35,642 nt of DNA, taken from Chloroflexota bacterium (GTDB lineage Bacteria > Chloroflexota > Anaerolineae > Aggregatilineales > Phototrophicaceae). Location: NCBI GenBank assembly GCA_011523735.1, contig WTGB01000001.1, positions 1-35,642 on the forward strand. Direction: 5' to 3'. Under the pieces are notes generated by a model. That model was not told where the DNA came from. It did not search any database and saw only the letters and a program-made list of their open reading frames with translations. Shown here piece by piece: positions 31,541-35,642 of this stretch. Position 1 is the first letter of the stretch, and the number at the start of each line of letters is the position of its first letter. The position numbers and the translations under genes are program-made.

Positions 31541-32146
31541 GTGTCGAAATTTGCTGCGATCATCTTAGCGGCCGGTCTGTCCTCGCGGATGGTCGAGAAC
31601 AAGGTGCTGCTGCCCTGGCATGACGGTCAGCCGATGGTGGCGCATGTGGCGGCGAAGTATCTGAACGCAGGCCTCAGAGATGTCCTGATTGTGACGGGCC
31701 GCGATGCCGCGCAGGTTGCAGAAGCGGTCGCCGGGCTCGATGTGCGATGCGTTCACAATCCCGATTACGCGACCGGCGAGATACTTTCGTCGGTGAAAAT
31801 TGGTTTGGGCGCGCTATCGGCTGGATGCGTGGCGGTGTACATTCAGCCGGCCGATATGCCCGGCGTGCCTGCCGAAGTGATTAGGCAACTGGCGGCGGAG
31901 CATGAGGCGGGTTGGAATTTAGCGCCGCGGTTTCAAGGACGGCGGGGGCATCCGGTGTTGCTGGATCGGGTCTATTGGCAGGCGATGCTGGAGTTGCCGG
32001 CCGGGTCGAAGCCGCGGGATGCGCTGCGGGGGACGCAGTTGCGGCTGGTGGATGTTGAGAATGAGGGGGTCGTGCTGGATGTGGATACGCGGGAGACGTA
32101 TGAGCGGATTCTTTCTCGTGGATCAGCCGGCGATATGAGCATATGA
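31541..32146 (+). CDS. MocA-like molybdenum cofactor nucleotidyltransferase
   Basis: MocA transfers CMP to molybdopterin to give the MCD cofactor used by xanthine-dehydrogenase and CO-dehydrogenase enzymes. The 201 residues show the NTP-binding motif LAAGLSSRMVENKVLL (9-24, with K21) and YATGEILSSVKIGL and PADMPGVPAEVIRQLAA, which are typical of the MocA/MobA-like NTP_transf_3 group. The GTG start sits two bases after the stop of the previous gene, fitting coupling. The final gene of the run, it ends 15 bases from the convergent membrane-protein gene. Nucleotide choice (CMP or GMP) is not decided by sequence reading alone. Confidence 0.87.
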   Translation: MSKFAAIILAAGLSSRMVENKVLLPWHDGQPMVAHVAAKYLNAGLRDVLIVTGRDAAQVAEAVAGLDVRCVHNPDYATGEILSSVKIGLGALSAGCVAVYIQPADMPGVPAEVIRQLAAEHEAGWNLAPRFQGRRGHPVLLDRVYWQAMLELPAGSKPRDALRGTQLRLVDVENEGVVLDVDTRETYERILSRGSAGDMSI

Positions 32147-32161
32147 GCTTGGCGGGTTCTA

Positions 32162-33094
32162 CTAAACCACCGCCCACGCTTCATCCCGCAGCACCGCTTC
32201 TCGCCGACTCGTCCCCCGCCCCCACTCCAAGCGCCGCTGCAAAGCCGACCACAGCAGCATGATAAGCAACTCGCGCAGGCCCATAATCAGAAGCAGCGCT
32301 CCCGCTTCCACCAGCAGCAAAATCAGCGGATGCGGCGCCAGCGCCAGCCGCCCAAACAGAAATACGACTACCCCAGCCGCCGCCAATGGCAGAACCGTCA
32401 GCGCCACATAAACGAAGATGCCCACAAACATGCCATCCTGCCGCGACACATCGAAGCTGCTGGCGAAAAGCCCGATGACCAGGCTCAGCGCCAGCGTCTG
32501 GGTCATGTTGCTGTAATAGAGCGCCAGCCCCAGCGCCACCAGCAGCAAGAGCCTAAGCTGCTCGAAGCCGACCTGTTCCCGGCTCAATACAGCGGAGGAA
32601 AGCGTAAACAGGAGCAAGCCGCCCAGCGCAGCCAAACCAAAGCGGGCGGTCGTTCGCGTCCCCCAGCGCAGCGGCAGAAACCAATCGCTGCGGTACAAAA
32701 TGCCCGTGGCGAAAGACCAACTCGCCTTGAGCGTGCCCCGCGTCGAGGCGCAGATGAGGTCGTAGGTATACTGATGCTTTTCGCGATAGATGCCGTCGAT
32801 GACCGCAGTTGTCAGCGGGACGCCCAGCAATAAGACACCAAAAGGCAGGAGTATCGGCGCGACGACGATCAATGTGATCATCAGCATCGGCAGGAGAAGA
32901 ACCAGCACCAGCAACTGGGGCGAATGCAATACAGCAGCGATCAAGGCCGGCAGAGCGAGAAAGACCAGCAGACGCGCTGAGCCTAACCTGCGTCTCGGCG
33001 CTGTCGCCGGCGCCTGAATTTGGCTGGCCCGGCGGAAGATCGGATCCTTGATGTCCGCATCCACAATATTCCGCCAAAGGCGAAAAGACAACAT
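32162..33094 (-). CDS. Multi-pass membrane protein of unknown function
   Basis: I do not recognise the family. About 310 residues have seven to eight hydrophobic segments, starting with LLVFLALPALIAAVL and LLVLVLLLPMLMITLIVVAPILLPFGVLLLG. A cytosolic or external loop (IYREKHQYTYDLICASTRGTL... SDWFLPLRWG) separates them from a C-terminal set. A TTG at 33157 is in frame but coincides with a -35 box; ACGGAG seven bases before the ATG at 33094 favours that start. The gene follows the Cpn60-like gene by 75 bases and has a possible promoter of its own. Confidence 0.75.
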   Translation of the reverse strand: MLSFRLWRNIVDADIKDPIFRRASQIQAPATAPRRRLGSARLLVFLALPALIAAVLHSPQLLVLVLLLPMLMITLIVVAPILLPFGVLLLGVPLTTAVIDGIYREKHQYTYDLICASTRGTLKASWSFATGILYRSDWFLPLRWGTRTTARFGLAALGGLLLFTLSSAVLSREQVGFEQLRLLLLVALGLALYYSNMTQTLALSLVIGLFASSFDVSRQDGMFVGIFVYVALTVLPLAAAGVVVFLFGRLALAPHPLILLLVEAGALLLIMGLRELLIMLLWSALQRRLEWGRGTSRREAVLRDEAWAVV

Positions 33095-33128
33095 GCCAGC
33101 GCTCCGTCGTTGAAGGACTAGTGAGTCT

Positions 33129-33157
33129 ATCTTATCGGAATAAGGAAACTCATCCAA
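33129..33157 (-). promoter_or_regulatory. Promoter of the membrane-protein gene
   Basis: On the minus strand TTGGAT (33157-33152) and TAAGAT (33134-33129) are 17 bases apart. Transcription would start near 33122, giving a leader of about 28 bases with ACGGAG before the ATG at 33094. Confidence 0.4.
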
Positions 33158-33169
33158 GCGCGCCAGGAG

Positions 33170-34876
33170 TCATGGTCTGTAGGTTTGCTGCGGATTTTTG
33201 TGGTGGAGCAGCACATCAATGGTCAGCGCCATAGCGGCTCCGCTCACCGCGCCGCGCAGTGCTGCCTTCTGCACCGACGCCACATCAATAATGCCGACCT
33301 TGAGCATATCAGTAATTTCGCCGTTACGAGCGTTTATCCCATAGCTGCCGGATAGCCCGTCTAACTCCGCGACTTTAGCCGAATCGAAGCCAGCATTGCG
33401 GCAGATGACACGCAGAGGCTCTTCTAATGCCCGCAGCAAAATGCGCTGAGCGGCGCGCTCGTCGCTATCGGGCGCGGGGTCAAGCGTCTCCTTCAACGCC
33501 TCACGACAAGCCAGCAGGGCGATGCCGCCACCCGGCAAGATGCCATCACCCAATGCTCGGCGCAGAGATTTTGCGGTTTCCTTGGCGATGGCGACGCGGC
33601 TGTCCATGCGCGTCGGCAGGGCATCGCCGATGCGCAGGATGGCGACGCCGCCCAGAATCTTGCCGATGCGCTCGCTGAGAAAGGCCCGCATATCTTTGTC
33701 CGTGGCGCGTTCGCGCAGTTCCAACAGGTCGGCCAAGTGCTCGGTGAGTTCCTGCTGATCCTCGCGATCGGAAACGAGGCCGAACAATGTCCGCTCAACC
33801 CAGACTTGTTTCGCCTGACCGAAGTAAGTGGCCCGCTCCGCATCTCTCCGCGATGTAGTAGCGCTCCCCTCCCTGATGTTTCGGGGAGGGGCCGGAGGTG
33901 GGGTAAGCATAGTCGCCAGCGTATCGCCGGCCGCCTTGAAAAGCGGAATCGCGCCGGTGATCACAGCCATGTCTCGTAAGTGGGCGCGCCGCTCGTCATC
34001 GGTGCTGCCGGGTGTTTTGACCGCCACAATGCGGAATTTCTCCGGTTTTTTATTGTTCAGGATGAAGTTGATGACGGCTTCGGAAAACTTGTCGCCCACA
34101 AGCAGAAGCGCCTTCGCGCCAGCGCGCATGAGCGTATTGATGACCGGCAGCAGGTCTTCCGGATCTTCAATGTCTAGATCACTGAGCAGGATGGCGGCGT
34201 CATTCATCACGATGCGGTCGGGCTCCTTGCCGCCTTTTAGCATGGCGCGGGAGACGGCGCCGCGCTTCCAATACATGCCCTTCATATAATCGTGCTCGAT
34301 GGAGCGCGTGTGTCCGCGCCGCACATCAAGCTGGCCATACTCGCCGACAAAATCGAAAATCTCGCCCAGCTTCTCCGCCAGTTCGCGGTCGTGGCAGATG
34401 CATTCGGCCAGCTGCGCCAGTTGCGCCTTGCCTGAGATTGACTGTGTCATATCGTCAAGCTTATTCAAGACGTGACTGGCAGCTTCTTGCAGGCAGTGAC
34501 GCAGGCGCATGGCGTCTCCGCCGACGGTAATGTACTTCAGTCCCTCGTTGTAAATCGATTGGAAGACGACGGCAGCGGTTGCCGTGCCATCACCGCAGTC
34601 TTCGTAGAGCTGCCAGAGCATCTGCCGCAGCAGCATGGCGCCCATATCGGCATGGCGATCGGGCAGGTCGCTGATGCGCCGCGCGATGAGACCGCCCTTG
34701 TCGAGCAGGTCCGGCGGTTTGTTCTCTAGCGCTTGGCTGACGGCGACCGTTCGCGGGATGGGACCCAGCGTCGGGCGGATGGCGTCGACGATCAGATTGA
34801 TGCCGCGCTGCAGGCTGAGGGAGGCATCCGGTTGGAAGACCAGGCGTTCGGGCGGCGCGGAGGGATTCACTGTCAA
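33170..34876 (-). CDS. Divergent group I chaperonin (Cpn60/GroEL-like)
   Basis: The 568 residues align with GroEL end to end: equatorial (RGINLIVDAIRPTLGP; DCGDGTATAA with D96 matching GroEL D87), apical, and C-terminal equatorial (ILGGVAILRIGDA, GDGILPGGGIALL). It departs at key places. The KDG of GroEL D52 reads DKG; D398 corresponds to Glu in IAKETAKSL; the GroES-contact segment GYLSPYF reads GAVSRAM; the GGM tail is missing. Residues about 325-338 (TPPPAPPRNIREGS) come from a palindromic repeat. The start is TTG, its TTGA overlapping the stop of the sugar permease. No groES is nearby. It is probably a paralogue with weak or altered ATPase and no GroES partner, perhaps a specialised folding factor. 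Confidence 0.85.
   Translation of the reverse strand: MTVNPSAPPERLVFQPDASLSLQRGINLIVDAIRPTLGPIPRTVAVSQALENKPPDLLDKGGLIARRISDLPDRHADMGAMLLRQMLWQLYEDCGDGTATAAVVFQSIYNEGLKYITVGGDAMRLRHCLQEAASHVLNKLDDMTQSISGKAQLAQLAECICHDRELAEKLGEIFDFVGEYGQLDVRRGHTRSIEHDYMKGMYWKRGAVSRAMLKGGKEPDRIVMNDAAILLSDLDIEDPEDLLPVINTLMRAGAKALLLVGDKFSEAVINFILNNKKPEKFRIVAVKTPGSTDDERRAHLRDMAVITGAIPLFKAAGDTLATMLTPPPAPPRNIREGSATTSRRDAERATYFGQAKQVWVERTLFGLVSDREDQQELTEHLADLLELRERATDKDMRAFLSERIGKILGGVAILRIGDALPTRMDSRVAIAKETAKSLRRALGDGILPGGGIALLACREALKETLDPAPDSDERAAQRILLRALEEPLRVICRNAGFDSAKVAELDGLSGSYGINARNGEITDMLKVGIIDVASVQKAALRGAVSGAAMALTIDVLLHHKNPQQTYRP
33862..33905. repeat. GGGGAGGGG palindromic repeat inside the Cpn60-like gene
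   Basis: CCCCTCCC (33866-33873) and GGGAGGGG (33884-33891) form an eight-base stem with a ten-base loop, flanked by GCCGGAGGTGGGG. The C-rich strand and the GC-rich palindromic form resemble the intergenic repeats of this window. It is read through in frame and adds a Pro-rich peptide to the apical domain, just before the conserved FGQAKQV strand. Confidence 0.6.
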
Positions 34877-35642
34877 CCGCGGATCGCCCCTTGCGTGAGG
34901 CCGGCGATGATCTGCCGCTGCATCAAGAGGAAGATGATGATGATGGGCAAGGTAGCCAGGAAGGAGCCGGCCATGATCGCGCCGGTCTCGACTTCGTAGG
35001 GACCGTCCATGGTGGCGATGCCGTTGGAAAGCAAGTACTTCGCGTCATCATGCAGGACGACCAGGGGCCAGAGGAAATCGTTCCAGGTCCAGACGAAGGT
35101 GAGGATGCCGACCACGCCCAGCGCCGGGCGCACGAGCGGCAGGATGATGCGGTGGAACATGCCGAATTCCGAAGCGCCGTCGATTCGGGCGGCGTCCATC
35201 AGTTCGTCCGGGACAGACTCAATGTATTGGCGCATGAGGAATATGTTGAAGACGTTTACCATGCCTGGCACGATGATGGCGAGATAACTATCCACCCAGC
35301 CGAAATCGCGCATCAACAGAAATAGCGGTATCAGCAGCATGTGGAAGGGCAGCGTCAGCGTCGCCAGCACCAGGAAGAAAAAGAAGCGCTTGAAGCGAAA
35401 CTCGTATTTGGCGAAAGCGGCGCCGGCTAGCGCAGCCAAGTAGACGCCGAGAATGGTGCGGATGCTGGCGGTGAAGATGGTATTGCCGTACCAACGGACG
35501 TATTCTGTTTTGTCGAAGAGCGTGTGGAAATTGTGCATGGTCCATTCGCGCGGATAGACCGTCACCGGCAGCTTGTAGAGATCGCCCTCGCGGCGGAAGC
35601 TGGCGGAAATCATGTAGACGAAGGGAATCGCGCAGAGCAAGA
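34873..35642 (-). CDS. Carbohydrate ABC transporter permease (MalG-like), partial
   Basis: This is the second inner-membrane channel subunit of a CUT1-type sugar importer. The C-terminal 256 or so residues are visible; the N-terminus lies beyond the window edge. There are five clear membrane segments, and the EAA loop that docks the ATPase reads DAARIDGASEFGMFHRIILPLVRPAL. The periplasmic loop region YKLPVTVYPREWTMHNFHTLF and the C-terminal QRQIIAGLTQGAIRG are family hallmarks. The stop (TGA) overlaps the TTG start of the Cpn60-like gene (TTGA), so they are translated from one message. MalF-like and binding-protein genes are expected upstream, outside the window. Confidence 0.92.
   Translation of the reverse strand, partial: LLCAIPFVYMISASFRREGDLYKLPVTVYPREWTMHNFHTLFDKTEYVRWYGNTIFTASIRTILGVYLAALAGAAFAKYEFRFKRFFFFLVLATLTLPFHMLLIPLFLLMRDFGWVDSYLAIIVPGMVNVFNIFLMRQYIESVPDELMDAARIDGASEFGMFHRIILPLVRPALGVVGILTFVWTWNDFLWPLVVLHDDAKYLLSNGIATMDGPYEVETGAIMAGSFLATLPIIIIFLLMQRQIIAGLTQGAIRG

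Noticed and set aside
33095..33157. Upstream TTG start for the membrane protein
   Set aside because: The TTG is part of a -35 hexamer with a matching -10 17 bases on, and the ATG at 33094 has a proper ribosome site.
1..35642. tRNA, rRNA, prophage or insertion-sequence genes
   Set aside because: None was seen; the intergenic regions hold no cloverleaf, and no transposase, integrase or phage protein is among the frames.

Overview
The window looks like a piece of an uncultured Chloroflexota (Anaerolineae/Caldilineae-like) chromosome, probably a metagenome contig. The grounds are moderately high GC, frequent GTG/TTG starts, a CoxD/CoxE/CoxF-type molybdenum-hydroxylase maturation set, DUF348/3D envelope proteins, tandem zinc alcohol dehydrogenases, and short GC-rich palindromes dispersed between genes. 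The lineage is inferred from gene content only; no rRNA or tRNA gene was seen. About 33 protein genes are supported, one of them cut by the right edge.

Layout. 351-3219 holds recO, a small coiled-coil protein, a GT4 glycosyltransferase and a phosphoesterase. A 523-bp AT-rich gap with inverted repeats follows. 3749-7438 holds trhO, a second GT4 glycosyltransferase and a polyprenyl-phosphate sugar phosphotransferase, so surface polysaccharide synthesis is represented. 7599-11425 holds two tail-to-tail envelope genes: a lipoprotein-type penicillin-binding transpeptidase and a DUF348/G5/3D protein. 11596-14681 is a zinc (or manganese) ABC importer operon whose binding protein carries an extreme His/Asp/Glu repeat. 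It is preceded by a promoter with a 21-bp operator-like palindrome. 14809-19271 has an SRPBCC protein, a DinB protein, rsfS, an M1-family protein with altered catalytic residues, an ANT(6)-like nucleotidyltransferase and a UPF0173 hydrolase. 19472-23788 has a membrane-anchored YceI protein with a duplicated start region, an ITPA/HAM1-IMPDH-like fusion, and a secreted protein made of two repeats. 23816-26079 has two paralogous zinc alcohol dehydrogenases. 26453-32146 has a DinB-like protein and then a molybdenum-enzyme maturation run (MoxR/CoxD, VWA/CoxE, XdhC/CoxF, MoeA-like, MocA-like). 32162-35642 (minus) has a membrane protein, a divergent Cpn60 and a sugar ABC permease that runs off the window.

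How genes work together. The maturation run would load sulfurated, possibly nucleotide-modified molybdopterin into a CO-dehydrogenase/xanthine-oxidase-type enzyme; no structural subunit is in view. The metal importer genes form one operon. The glycosyltransferases and the phosphotransferase would assemble an exopolysaccharide or glycan, and the PBP and 3D proteins remodel peptidoglycan.

Most unusual points: the ITPA-IMPDH fusion with altered base-recognition residues; an M1 'peptidase' with Glu-to-Gln and Tyr-to-Phe at both catalytic positions but an intact zinc triad; a degenerate chaperonin coupled by start/stop overlap to a sugar permease, with a palindromic repeat inside its reading frame; a family of hairpin repeats whose stems covary; and a tandemly duplicated translation-start region.
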